Positions 16,505 through 25,452 of a DNA stretch of 36,469 nt are shown here, piece after piece. The DNA comes from Kutzneria sp. 744 (lineage in GTDB: Bacteria > Actinomycetota > Actinomycetes > Mycobacteriales > Pseudonocardiaceae). The stretch is from the NCBI RefSeq assembly GCF_000568255.1, contig NZ_KK037166.1, positions 450,494-486,962 on the forward strand. The letters run 5' to 3'. Below the pieces are notes generated by a model. It was not told the DNA's origin. It saw nothing but the letters and a program-made list of their open reading frames with translations, and did not search any database. A program made the translations under genes and the position numbers. Position 1 is the first letter of the stretch. The number at the start of each line of letters is the position of its first letter.

Positions 16505-17515
16505 ATGCCCCTCAGCACAAGGTCGCGAGCAGTGGCCGTCGTCGTGGCGGTCGTGGCCGCGGTGACCACCGCGGTGCAGCCGGCCTCGGCGGCCACCGGT
16601 GACGGCTCGCCCACCGACTCCAACATCCGGTACTTCGGACGCTGGGACACCCGGTCGCCGAGCACGTACGTGTCCGAATGGGCCGGCGCGTACGCGGTGC
16701 TCGGCTTCACCGGCACCACGGTGCAACTGCGCCAGCGCAACAGCGTCGACCTGTACACAAGCATCGACAACGGCGGCTGGGTGACGCACCCGAACGTTCA
16801 TGGAACGGTGAACCTGACCCCGACCCGGCTGCCGTCCGGCACACACACGCTGCGTGTGGCCTACCGCCAGGACGCCGGCTCCTATCACGGCGACGGGGTG
16901 TTCCAGGGCGTGACCCTGGACTCCGGCGCGCACACCGTGGCACCGAGCGTGCCGTCCCGGATCATCGAGTTCGTCGGCGACTCGATCACGGCCGGCTACA
17001 AATCGTCCAAGGAGGCGCTGACCGCGTACGGCTGGCTGACCGCGGAGAAGCTCGGCGCCGCGCACACCGAGATCGCCCGCCCCAGTGTCTGCCTCTCCCC
17101 GTCCTCCGGGTGCATCGGCATGCGCGACCGGTACTTCAAGACGGGAGTGGACACCAGCACACCGGACTGGGACTTCTCCCGCTACCAGGCCAGCGAGGTG
17201 GTGATCAACCTCGGCACCAACGACGTCGGCCACGGCGTCTCCGGCTCCCAGTTCCAGACCGCGTACACCACGCTGCTGGCCCGGATCCGTGCGAAGTACC
17301 CGAACGCCACCATCTACGCGATGGAGACCTTCCACAAGTTGTACGTCAACGAGACCAAGGCCGCGGTCGCCGCCCGCACCAAGGCCGGCGACGGCAAGGT
17401 CCGGTTCATCGACACCGAGGGCTGGATCACCGCCTCCGACACCGCGGACGGCACGCATCCCACCGACGGCGGACACCAGAAGATCGCCGCCCGGCTCGCA
17501 CAGATCATCGGGTGA
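16505..17515 (+). CDS. Secreted CE2-type acetylesterase (jelly roll plus SGNH domain)
   Basis: Probably deacetylates wall polysaccharides or their oligosaccharides. A signal peptide (to about residue 30) is followed by a small beta-sandwich (about 40-140, YFGRWDTRSPSTY) and an SGNH domain with EFVGDSITAG (Ser160), NLGTNDVG (Asn239) and ADGTHPTDGGH (Asp315, His318). This two-domain order is that of carbohydrate esterase family 2. It is a bare enzyme of 336 residues. GAGGAAGG precedes the ATG; it is 31 bases downstream of CE12. Confidence 0.85.
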   Translation: MPLSTRSRAVAVVVAVVAAVTTAVQPASAATGDGSPTDSNIRYFGRWDTRSPSTYVSEWAGAYAVLGFTGTTVQLRQRNSVDLYTSIDNGGWVTHPNVHGTVNLTPTRLPSGTHTLRVAYRQDAGSYHGDGVFQGVTLDSGAHTVAPSVPSRIIEFVGDSITAGYKSSKEALTAYGWLTAEKLGAAHTEIARPSVCLSPSSGCIGMRDRYFKTGVDTSTPDWDFSRYQASEVVINLGTNDVGHGVSGSQFQTAYTTLLARIRAKYPNATIYAMETFHKLYVNETKAAVAARTKAGDGKVRFIDTEGWITASDTADGTHPTDGGHQKIAARLAQIIG

Positions 17516-17553
17516 GCCGCCCGCCGTCACGAACCCCTGGAGAAGGGAGTGCC

Positions 17554-19785
17554 ATGCGTAGGTTCGCCATCAGCCGGCGGTTGGCCGTCGCCGCCGCGAG
17601 CATCGTGGCGGTGGCGCTGGCCCCGAGCACGGTGGAAGCGGTCACGCCGGCCGCCCCGCACGTGGCCGGCGCCGCCTCCGCGGACGCCGCCAACCGGTTC
17701 CGCACGGTCACCGACTTCGACCCCGGTTGGCTGTTCCACTACGGCGACGCGAGCGGCGCCGGCGGCGGCGCCTATCCCGACGGCAACTGGCGCACCCTCA
17801 GCGTTCCGCACGACTGGAGCATCGAAGGCCCGAACCCACCGTCCGACCCGTTCTCCCAGTCGGCCCCGAGCACCGGCCGCGGCGGTTACGCGCCGTCGGG
17901 AATCGGCTGGTACCGCAAGCACTTCTCGCTGGCCAGTGTGCCCAGCACCCGCAAGGTGTACATCGAGTTCGACGGTGTGATGGCCAACGCGAGCGTGTAC
18001 GTGAACGGCGCGCTCATCGGCACCCGTCCCGACGGCTACACCAGCTTCCGCTACGACATCACGGCGGCGGCGAAGTTCGGCGGCGCCGACAACGTCATCG
18101 CCGTCAAGACCGACACCAGCCTGCAACCGGCGTCCCGGTACTACACCGGCGCCGGGATCTACCGCGACGTCCGTCTCATCGCGACGGATCCGGTGCACGT
18201 CGACCAGTGGGCCACCTACGTCACGACACCGAACCTCGCCACGGTCCACGCGCAGACCACCGTGGTCAACAGCGGCAACGCGACAGCGAACGTGAGCGTG
18301 CAGGGGGTGCTCACCGATCCGGACGGCATGACACTGTCCCCGGTCACCACCGCCGCGAAAACCATCGCCGCCGGCGCCTCGGCGACCTTCGGCTATGACG
18401 TGCCGGTGAGCAGCCCCAAGCTCTGGAGCCTGACTACGCCGAACCTGTACTCGTTGGCCACCAACGTGATCGCCGGCGGCTCGGCGGTCGACGACGACGT
18501 CACCCCGGTCGGCATCCGCAGCCTGACGTTCAGCGCGTCGGACGGGATGAAGCTGAACGGCAAGAGCGTGAAGTTCCAAGGCGTCGCGCTGCACCAGGAC
18601 TACCACGGGCTCGGCATGGCGGCCCCGCAGCGGGCCGTGCAACGGCGGCTGGCCGAGCTCAAGGCGTTGGGCGTGAACGCGATCCGGACCGCGCACGACC
18701 CGCCGAGTCCAGCCTTCCTGGAGCTCACGGATCGGATGGGTTTCCTGGTGCTGGACGAGTTCTTCGACGTCTGGACCCAGCACAAGTACTCCGACGTCGG
18801 CGACTACGCGACGTACTTCAACCGCACCGCGTCCTCGCCCACCGGCGCCCCACCAGTACCTGCCGCGACCGGCTCGACGCCGTGGTACCAGGTCGACGCC
18901 ACCAGCATCGTCGCCCGCGACCGCAACCACCCCAGCGTGGCGATGTGGAGCGCCGGCAACGAGATCCGCGACTCGCTGTCGACCCGCACGCCGCTGCTGA
19001 CCAGGATGGTGTCGATCTCGCACGCGCTGGACCCGAGTCGCCCGGTCACCCAGGCCCTGTTCCGGCCGGCCGACAGCGGCGACGTCACCGGCGCCACCCG
19101 CACCACCCTCGACGTCTTCGGCGGCAACTACCGGCCCGACGACGTCATCAAGGCCATGAAGACGTCGCCCGCGCGGCCCGGACTGTTCACCGAGATGGGC
19201 ACCGACACGTCGGCGTGGACGACGGTGAAGAACAACCCGGGTGTCACGGGCCTGTTCATCTGGACGGGCGCGGCCTACCTCGGCGAGGCCGACAAGTTGT
19301 GGCCCGATGTCGAGAGCGGTTTCGGCCTGATGGACGCGGTCGGCACGGTGCGGCCGATCGGGTACTCCTGGCAGAGCACATGGGGTGCGCCCCGGACTTC
19401 GCCGCCGCCGACCGGCACCACGGCCACCAAGGTGCTACTCGCTCCGGACGAGACCACGGTGTCCACGGACGTCAACGACGTCTCGTACGTGAAGGCGACC
19501 ATCGCGGACGCCTCCGGCCGAATCGTGACCAGTTCGTCCGCGCCGATCACCTACAGCATCAGCGGACCCGGCGTGATCGTGGCGGTCGACAGCGGCAGCC
19601 CGGTCCAGGAGAGCTTCCGCGGCACCGTCCGCAAGGCTTACCAGGGCGTGGCGTACGCCCTGGTACGAGCGACCGGACCGGGCGTCATCACGGTGACGGC
19701 GAGCGCCGGCGGGCTGACGTTGGGCAAGACCACTCTGACCGGCGCCATCACGCCGTTCGTGCCCTGCTCGGGCAGCTGCGACTGA
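17554..19785 (+). CDS. Secreted GH2 beta-glycosidase (beta-galactosidase-like)
   Basis: A retaining exo-enzyme of 743 residues that acts outside the cell, unlike the cytoplasmic beta-mannosidase. A signal peptide (to about residue 30) precedes the GH2 sugar-binding domain (FDGVMANASVYVNG, SRYYTGAGIYRDV), an Ig-like domain, a TIM barrel with LGVNAIRTAHDPPSP, the acid/base in WSAGNE (Glu470) and the probable nucleophile in FTEMGTD (Glu547), and C-terminal Ig-like domains. Beta-galactosidase is the nearest general description. In this operon the substrate could equally be a galactan or uronic-acid-linked fragment. The frame stays open far upstream (from 16678), but only ATG 17554 has a ribosome site (GGGAG) and a signal. 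Confidence 0.85.
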   Translation: MRRFAISRRLAVAAASIVAVALAPSTVEAVTPAAPHVAGAASADAANRFRTVTDFDPGWLFHYGDASGAGGGAYPDGNWRTLSVPHDWSIEGPNPPSDPFSQSAPSTGRGGYAPSGIGWYRKHFSLASVPSTRKVYIEFDGVMANASVYVNGALIGTRPDGYTSFRYDITAAAKFGGADNVIAVKTDTSLQPASRYYTGAGIYRDVRLIATDPVHVDQWATYVTTPNLATVHAQTTVVNSGNATANVSVQGVLTDPDGMTLSPVTTAAKTIAAGASATFGYDVPVSSPKLWSLTTPNLYSLATNVIAGGSAVDDDVTPVGIRSLTFSASDGMKLNGKSVKFQGVALHQDYHGLGMAAPQRAVQRRLAELKALGVNAIRTAHDPPSPAFLELTDRMGFLVLDEFFDVWTQHKYSDVGDYATYFNRTASSPTGAPPVPAATGSTPWYQVDATSIVARDRNHPSVAMWSAGNEIRDSLSTRTPLLTRMVSISHALDPSRPVTQALFRPADSGDVTGATRTTLDVFGGNYRPDDVIKAMKTSPARPGLFTEMGTDTSAWTTVKNNPGVTGLFIWTGAAYLGEADKLWPDVESGFGLMDAVGTVRPIGYSWQSTWGAPRTSPPPTGTTATKVLLAPDETTVSTDVNDVSYVKATIADASGRIVTSSSAPITYSISGPGVIVAVDSGSPVQESFRGTVRKAYQGVAYALVRATGPGVITVTASAGGLTLGKTTLTGAITPFVPCSGSCD

Positions 19786-19798
19786 GGGAGAAGTGAGC

Positions 19799-21124
19799 AT
19801 GAAACGTTCTCTGGTGATCTCCGCGGTGACCGCGATCGCGGTCACCGTCCTCGGCAGTGCGGCGGCCGTGGCCGGTCCAGCGGCCGGCCGGACCTACTAC
19901 GTCGCCCCCGCCGGCAGCGACAGCGCGGCGGGAACCCCGGCCGCCCCCTGGGCCTCGATCGCCCACGCCCAGTCCGTCGTCCAGCCGGGCGACACGGTGT
20001 ACTTCCGCAGCGGCACCTACGGCTACTCGCACGCGAACAGCGGCTGCAAGAGCCAGACCGACCGGGTGGACGCGATCACGCTGAGCCGCAGCGGCAGCTC
20101 GGGCAACCTGATCACCTACGCCGCCTACCCCGGTGAGCGGCCGGTCTTCGACTTCTCGAAGGTCAAGGACAACTGCCGCATCAAGGGCTTCGACGTCACC
20201 GGGAACTGGATCCACCTCAAGGGGCTGGAAGTCCAGGGCGTGCCCCAGAACAACAACCTCAACCACGAGTCGTGGGGCATCTGGATCTCGGGCAGCGACA
20301 ACGTGTTCGAGCTGATCAACGCCCACAACAACATGGGTCCCGGCCTGTTCATCCAGGACGGCGGCGACAACCTCGTGCTCAACTGCGACTCGCACGACAA
20401 CTACGACCCGCACACCTCCAACGGGGCCGGCCAGAGCGCCGACGGCTTCGGCGCGCACATCTCGGCCAACCACCCGGGCAACGTGTTCCGCGGCGACCGC
20501 GCCTGGTGGAACTCCGACGACGGCTTCGACCTCATCAACGCCTTCTCCTCGGTGACCATCGAGAACTCCTGGACCTGGCGCAACGGCTACCTGCCCGAGT
20601 CGACCACGCCCGCGCCGGCCGGCAACGGCAACGGCTTCAAGGCGGGCGGCTACGGCGGCGTCTACGTCTCGAACGGCGCCAAGCACACGGTCCGCGACTC
20701 GGTGGCGTTCGACAACAAGGTCTCGGGCTTCTACGCCAACCACCACACGATCGCCAACGACTACTTCAACAACACCGCCTACGGCAACCACCCGGACTTC
20801 AACATGCTCGGGATCAACTCCAGCGGCAAGGCGGTCGGTCTGGGCAACCTGCGCAACAACATCGCCTACACCGGCACCCTGCTGTCGAACATGTCCGGCA
20901 CCAACGCCTCCTACAACTCCTGGAACCTGGGCGTGTCCCTGTCGGACTCGCAGTTCCGCAGCGTGTCGACGTCAGGCTGGGACGGGCCGCGCCAGGCCGA
21001 CGGCAGCCTGCCCGTGCTGCCCAACCTCCGCCTCGCCGCGAACAGCTCCCTCATCGACAAGGGCACCAACGTCGGCCTGCCGTACAACGGGAAGGCGCCG
21101 GATCTCGGCGCCTTCGAGTTCTGA
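19799..21124 (+). CDS. Secreted PL9 pectate/rhamnogalacturonan lyase
   Basis: A right-handed parallel beta-helix lyase that cleaves the polygalacturonate or RG-I backbone by beta-elimination. A signal peptide precedes RTYYVAPAGSDSAAGT (31-46), a PL9 start. The catalytic base is Lys281 in GNGFKAGG. Asp215, Asp240, Asp241 and Asp244 (SADGFG and NSDDGFDLIN) match the spacing of the calcium ligands known in PL9 Pel9A. ATG 19799 is chosen over GTG 19793 because GAGGGAG is 8 bases before it and only 2 before the GTG. It has 441 residues and no binding module. It lies 13 bases after GH2. Confidence 0.9.
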   Translation: MKRSLVISAVTAIAVTVLGSAAAVAGPAAGRTYYVAPAGSDSAAGTPAAPWASIAHAQSVVQPGDTVYFRSGTYGYSHANSGCKSQTDRVDAITLSRSGSSGNLITYAAYPGERPVFDFSKVKDNCRIKGFDVTGNWIHLKGLEVQGVPQNNNLNHESWGIWISGSDNVFELINAHNNMGPGLFIQDGGDNLVLNCDSHDNYDPHTSNGAGQSADGFGAHISANHPGNVFRGDRAWWNSDDGFDLINAFSSVTIENSWTWRNGYLPESTTPAPAGNGNGFKAGGYGGVYVSNGAKHTVRDSVAFDNKVSGFYANHHTIANDYFNNTAYGNHPDFNMLGINSSGKAVGLGNLRNNIAYTGTLLSNMSGTNASYNSWNLGVSLSDSQFRSVSTSGWDGPRQADGSLPVLPNLRLAANSSLIDKGTNVGLPYNGKAPDLGAFEF

Positions 21125-21142
21125 CACCGGAGGACCAAGGAC

Positions 21143-22357
21143 GTGAACAGAACACTTGCGGCACTGCTGGCAGCGGCCGGCCTCGCGCTGACGGCGCCCG
21201 GCACCGCGACGGCCGCCACCGCCTGGGTCGCCGGCTGGTCCGTCAGCCCGGTCGTGGGATCCACCATCCCCGGCAACACCTGCCCGGCCGGTGCCGGGCT
21301 CACCAACCAGACCGTGCGCAACGTCGTGTTCCTCAGCGCCGGCGGCGACCACGTGCGGGTACGGCTGACCAACACCTTCGGCACCAAGCCACTGGCCGTC
21401 GACCACGCCTCGGTCGCGGTGCAGGGCAACGGCGCCTCCCCGGCCGCCGGCACCCTGCGGGAGCTGACCTTCCAGGGCCGGCGTGCGGTGACCGTGCCGG
21501 CGGGCGCGCAGGAGTACAGCGACCCGGTGTCGCTGCGGGTCGCGGCGCTGTCCACGCTGCTGGTCAGCGCACACGTGGCCGGTCCGACCGGGCCGCTGAT
21601 CAACCACCCGTTCACCGCCCAGGGCAACTATCTGGCCGGCGGGGACGCAACCCTCGCCGCGGACAGCGGACGGTTCGGGACCACCCCGTGCTGGATGCTG
21701 GCCGACGGGGTGGACGTGGCACCGGCGGCCGCGGTGACGGGCACCGTCGTGGCCTTCGGCGACTCGATCACCGACACCGCCAACACGACCGGCAACGCCA
21801 ACCACCGCTGGCCGGACTTCCTGGCCCGGCGGCTGGCCGCGCAGCCCGGCAGGACCCTGTCGGTGGCCAACGCGGGCCTGGGCGGCAACCGCGTCATCGC
21901 CGACCGGCCCGGCCAGCCGTACTACGGGGTCGCCGGGGTGACCCGGTTCCAGCGCGACGCGCTGGGCGTCACCGGCGTGCGGACCGTGGTGCTCCTGGAA
22001 GGCGTCAACGACATCGGCTACGACGCCACCGCCACCGCCATCATCGGCGGCTACCGCCAGATGATCACCGCCGCGCACGCCCGTGGCGTCCGAATCGTCG
22101 GCGCGACCCTCACCCCGTTCGGCGGGTCGGGCATCGACACCCCGGCGCGCCGCCAGACCTGGCAGCAGCTCAACGACTGGATCCGGCACAGCGGCATGTT
22201 CGACGGAGTGGTCGACTTCGACGCCGCCACCGCGGACCCCACCGACTCGTTCCGTCTGCGCCCCGCCTACGACTCCGGCGATCACCTGCATCCCGGCGAC
22301 GCCGGCACCCGGGCGATGGCCAACGCAGTCGACCTGGCCGCTCTGCTCCGCACCTGA
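21143..22357 (+). CDS. Secreted SGNH/GDSL hydrolase, probable carbohydrate acetylesterase
   Basis: The third SGNH enzyme of the operon and of a different subfamily from its neighbours. A signal peptide (to about residue 25) is followed by an N-terminal beta-rich region (VRVRLTNTFGTKPL) and the SGNH blocks: AFGDSITD (Ser208), NAGLGGNRV (Gly248/Asn249), LLEGVNDIG (Asn289) and SGDHLHPGDAG (Asp380, His383). The substrate is not visible; the operon context suggests O-acetyl or other ester groups on pectin. It has a GTG start with GGAGGACCAAGGA upstream, and is 404 residues long. Confidence 0.82.
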   Translation: MNRTLAALLAAAGLALTAPGTATAATAWVAGWSVSPVVGSTIPGNTCPAGAGLTNQTVRNVVFLSAGGDHVRVRLTNTFGTKPLAVDHASVAVQGNGASPAAGTLRELTFQGRRAVTVPAGAQEYSDPVSLRVAALSTLLVSAHVAGPTGPLINHPFTAQGNYLAGGDATLAADSGRFGTTPCWMLADGVDVAPAAAVTGTVVAFGDSITDTANTTGNANHRWPDFLARRLAAQPGRTLSVANAGLGGNRVIADRPGQPYYGVAGVTRFQRDALGVTGVRTVVLLEGVNDIGYDATATAIIGGYRQMITAAHARGVRIVGATLTPFGGSGIDTPARRQTWQQLNDWIRHSGMFDGVVDFDAATADPTDSFRLRPAYDSGDHLHPGDAGTRAMANAVDLAALLRT

Positions 22358-22422
22358 CGCGCCACGACATGGGCACCGGGAACTTCACCCCACACCTCGA
22401 TCACGGACGGATTCACACAGGC

Positions 22423-24573
22423 ATGAGCTCTATGACCAGGTTCGGCACGCGCGCGGCCGTGCTCCTCGTCGGCGGCCTCCTCGTGACCGCGGGGACGACG
22501 GGCGCCCAGTCCGCCTCCGCCGCGGCCACGGCGTCCGGCGTCACCGCGACCGTGAACGCCGACGGCAGCTACCAGATCCACACCCAGCAGCCCGCGGACT
22601 GGACCTTCAACGGATCCGTCGGCCACGCGCTGACCAGCAGGAGCAGCACCACCGGGCGCGACGCCGTCGGCGAGTTCCAGCAGGTCACCTTCGGCTACAC
22701 CGACGGCGTACCGCGCAGTGGGAGCATCCGGGTGTACCAGAACGTGCCGGTGGTGGTCTTCGGCGCCACCAACCAGACCGCGGCGGCCAACAGCAGCGCG
22801 GCCGCCTTCCCGGCTCTGACCACACCGTCGCTGCCCTACCGAGAGTCGTTCCAGCACGCACCGTTCGCGCCGTACCAGTTCAACGGCTCGCTGGCCGCCG
22901 ACAGCCCGCTGCTCAACTTCGACAGCCACAACAACGGCTTCCTCGTCTCACCGGCGGACAACTTCGCGGTGTCGAACATGACCCGCGGCGCCAACACCGT
23001 GTCTGACGGGATCGCGTCCGGCGTGGCGACGCTGCCGGCCGGCTTCACCCACCGCACGATCCTGGTGGTGGGCCAGGGCGTCAACTCCACCTTCGCCACC
23101 TGGGGCTCGGCGCTGATGGCGCTGGGCGGCAAGCACCCCATTCCCAACGACGCCAACGCCACCCTCGACAAACTGGGCTACTGGACCGACAACGGCGCCA
23201 GCTACTACTACAAGTACGACACGTCCAAGGGGTACGCGGGCACCCTCGCCGCGGTCACCAAGGACTTCGCGGCGCACGGGGTTCCGCTGGGCTATCTGCA
23301 GCTGGACAGCTGGTGGTATCCGAAGGGATCGTCGAACACCTGGCAGGGCAACGGGACCGACCGCGGCGGCGAGTACACGTACCAGGCGGCGCCGGAGCTG
23401 TTCCCGAGCGGGCTGGCGGCCTTCCACCAGCAGGTCGGTCTGCCGCTGGTGACCCACGCACGCTGGATCGACTCCGCCAGCCCGTATCGGCGGCAGTACC
23501 AGATGTCCGGCAACGTGGTGACCGACCCGAAGTTCTGGAACAGCACCATGAACTACCTGTCGGCCGCCGGGGTGACCGCCTTCGAGCAGGACTGGCTGGG
23601 GCAGGACGCGCAGCCCAAGTACAACCTCACCGATCCCAACGCGTTCATGGACGGCATGGGGAACGCCGCGGCGGCGAACAACGTCGCCATGCAGTACTGC
23701 ATGGCGCTGCCGTGGAACACGTTGCAGAGCACGCTGTACCAGAACCTCCAGACCACGCGCGTCAGTCAGGACCGGTTCGAGCGGTCCAAGTGGGACTCGT
23801 TCCTGTTCGACTCGCGGCTGGCCAGCGCGCTCGGCGAGTGGCCGTGGACCGACGTGTTCATGAGCACCGAGACCACCAACCTGCTGTTGGCGACGCTCTC
23901 CGGCGGGATGGTCGGCGTCGGCGACGCGATCGGCAAGGAGAACGCCGCGAACCTGCTGCGCAGCGTCCGCGCGGACGGTGTGATCGTCAAGCCGGACGTG
24001 CCGATCGTGCCCGTGGACTCGGTGTACACGGCGACGGCGCAGGGTGGTACGCCGCCGATGGTCGCCGAGACGCACACCGACCACGACGGGCTGCGCGACG
24101 GGTACTTCTTCGCCTACGCCCGCAACGGCGGTTCCCAGTCGATCAGCTTCCGCCCCGATGACCAGGGGATCGCCGGACCGTCCTATGTGTACAACTACCT
24201 CACCGGAGCCGGCAAACTGGTACCGGCCGCCGGCACGTACACCGACACCGTCAACGCCGACGGCTCGTACTACGTGGTCGCGCCGGTCGGCTCGTCCGGC
24301 ATCGCGTTGCTCGGTGACGCGGGCAAGTTCGTGTCGCTGGGCAGCAAGCGAATCTCCCAGCTGTCCGACGACGGGACCGTGCACACCAGGGTCACGTTTG
24401 CCACCAATGAGAAGTCGGTGACGCTGCACGGCTACGCGCCGAGCGCACCGAGGGCGACCGCGACCGACGGCACGGTCGGCGCGGTGCACTACGACACGAC
24501 GACCCACCTGTTCACGGCGACCGTCACGCCGGGTTCCGACCACGACGCCGCCGTCTCGTTCGCCGGTCACTAG
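22423..24573 (+). CDS. Large secreted TIM-barrel protein, clan GH-D-like, family not assigned
   Basis: 716 residues with a signal peptide to about residue 35. An N-terminal beta-sandwich (about 40-240) leads to a probable TIM barrel (about 250-530) and a C-terminal beta domain. Motifs resemble alpha-galactosidase-type clan GH-D enzymes: LGYLQLDSWWYPKG (Asp295), TAFEQDWLG (Asp390, candidate nucleophile) and TTRVSQDRF (Asp450, candidate acid/base), then LSGGMVGVGDAIG. I do not recognise the CAZy family, and the roles of these Asp residues are inferred. As last gene of an RG-I operon it probably removes an alpha-linked side-chain sugar. The start ATG 22423 has only a weak ribosome site; the open frame upstream of it is a shadow of the two preceding genes. 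Confidence 0.8.
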   Translation: MSSMTRFGTRAAVLLVGGLLVTAGTTGAQSASAAATASGVTATVNADGSYQIHTQQPADWTFNGSVGHALTSRSSTTGRDAVGEFQQVTFGYTDGVPRSGSIRVYQNVPVVVFGATNQTAAANSSAAAFPALTTPSLPYRESFQHAPFAPYQFNGSLAADSPLLNFDSHNNGFLVSPADNFAVSNMTRGANTVSDGIASGVATLPAGFTHRTILVVGQGVNSTFATWGSALMALGGKHPIPNDANATLDKLGYWTDNGASYYYKYDTSKGYAGTLAAVTKDFAAHGVPLGYLQLDSWWYPKGSSNTWQGNGTDRGGEYTYQAAPELFPSGLAAFHQQVGLPLVTHARWIDSASPYRRQYQMSGNVVTDPKFWNSTMNYLSAAGVTAFEQDWLGQDAQPKYNLTDPNAFMDGMGNAAAANNVAMQYCMALPWNTLQSTLYQNLQTTRVSQDRFERSKWDSFLFDSRLASALGEWPWTDVFMSTETTNLLLATLSGGMVGVGDAIGKENAANLLRSVRADGVIVKPDVPIVPVDSVYTATAQGGTPPMVAETHTDHDGLRDGYFFAYARNGGSQSISFRPDDQGIAGPSYVYNYLTGAGKLVPAAGTYTDTVNADGSYYVVAPVGSSGIALLGDAGKFVSLGSKRISQLSDDGTVHTRVTFATNEKSVTLHGYAPSAPRATATDGTVGAVHYDTTTHLFTATVTPGSDHDAAVSFAGH

Positions 24574-24585
24574 GGGAGGTTGTCG

Positions 24586-25052
24586 GCGTCCTTTCCGGAC
24601 GAGCATTCCTCGTCTCCAGCACCGGCGGTGCCTGGGGTGTGCCGTGGGCCCGGGCCCACGTCGCCACGAACGCCACCTTCGCGCTGGCCGTCGCAGACGG
24701 CACACCGGTGCCAGTGCAGTCGTGGCCGCTCGCGTACTGACCGGACGGCAGTCTCCAGTGGACCGGTCACGTCGTCAGCTCCGAAACGCCGATGGCGCAT
24801 GGAATCCACCTCACCACCGGCCGGTCCGACAACGCCCACGTAGTCATGCCCTTCGGCCGGATCGTGGCCGCCACCAAGGCCAGCGGCTGGACCGACTGGA
24901 CCCAGGTGGTCGGCCCCGACCGGCCGGGAGCTTTCGGCGAGGTCGACGTGGGCACCTCGCGGACACGCGGCGAAGGTGTGATGTCTGCCGTGCTGTTCCA
25001 GCGGGCATCGACCGGGACCACACCGGTGCGCGCTCGGGAACCGTGCGGTTGA
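24586..25052 (+). pseudogene. Relic of a PL26/YetA-like exo-rhamnogalacturonan lyase N-terminus
   Basis: One frame reads GAWGVPWARAHV, FALAVADGTPVPVQSWPLAY, a TGA at 24738-24740, then PDGSLQWTGHVVSSE and GRIVAATKASGW to a stop at 25052. The pattern WGVPW, VPxQSWPLAYWPDGSxxW is what I recall of the N-terminal barrel of PcRGLX/YetA-like lyases; the TGA stands exactly where Trp (TGG) is expected. There is no start codon or signal and the catalytic part is absent, so the piece is dead. It lies directly downstream of the intact RG-I operon and was probably its seventh gene. The family call is from memory of the motif. Confidence 0.6.
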
Positions 25053-25174
25053 GCGAACTCGTCGACAAGCCCGGCGTCACGCCGGTAGCCGTGCGCCGCG
25101 ACGTCAACGCCCTGGCCGACCGCGGGTTGGTGGTGCGGGTGCACAGTGGAATCCGCCTCCCCCATCACGGCATC
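25034..25174 (+). pseudogene. Relic of a DeoR-type HTH regulator
   Basis: In a second frame, overlapping the end of the lyase relic, the sequence reads GTVRLSELVDKPGVTPVAV then RRDVNALADRGLVVRVHSG, the winged-HTH core of DeoR/periplasmic-sensor regulators. The first 15 or so residues and the whole sensor domain are missing. The two relics meet at 25034-25052, which looks like a deletion junction. Confidence 0.6.
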
Positions 25175-25296
25175 GCGCAAGGCGCGCCCGCCGGCGCCCG
25201 CTCGACGTTCGGCAGGGTCACCAGGTTCGGCGAGGTGCTTGTCCTCACAGCGTCGGCGGTGATTCATCTACCGGCCGCATGTCGGCCGTGTTCGGT

Positions 25297-25310
25297 TCGA
25301 TTCGTTTCGA
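25297..25310. promoter_or_regulatory. Operator-like TCGATTCGTTTCGA upstream of the two small secreted proteins
   Basis: Differs by one base from TCGATTCGCTTCGA at 35662-35675 in the GH3/LacI promoter. It has a central CG as in LacI operators. It is 143 bases before the start at 25453. Confidence 0.4.
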
Positions 25311-25452
25311 CTCCCACCGAAAAGTGTGGTGTACGCATGGACAGGTGATGCGAGCGAAAAGTACCTGAGGCATGCTTGCGACCTCGGCACCCCACCGGGA
25401 ACGGCCCTACGCTCGCCCCGCACCAGAACATCTCCTCGGATCGGGGTCACAA

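Noticed and set aside
16678-17553. A 292-codon open extension upstream of the secreted GH2 gene
   Set aside because: It is a shadow of the CE2 gene in another frame; the signal peptide and ribosome site are at 17554.
20272-22422. A 717-codon open extension upstream of the GH-D-like gene
   Set aside because: It overlaps the PL9 and SGNH genes on the same strand in a different frame and has the Arg/Gln/His-rich composition of a high-GC shadow frame.
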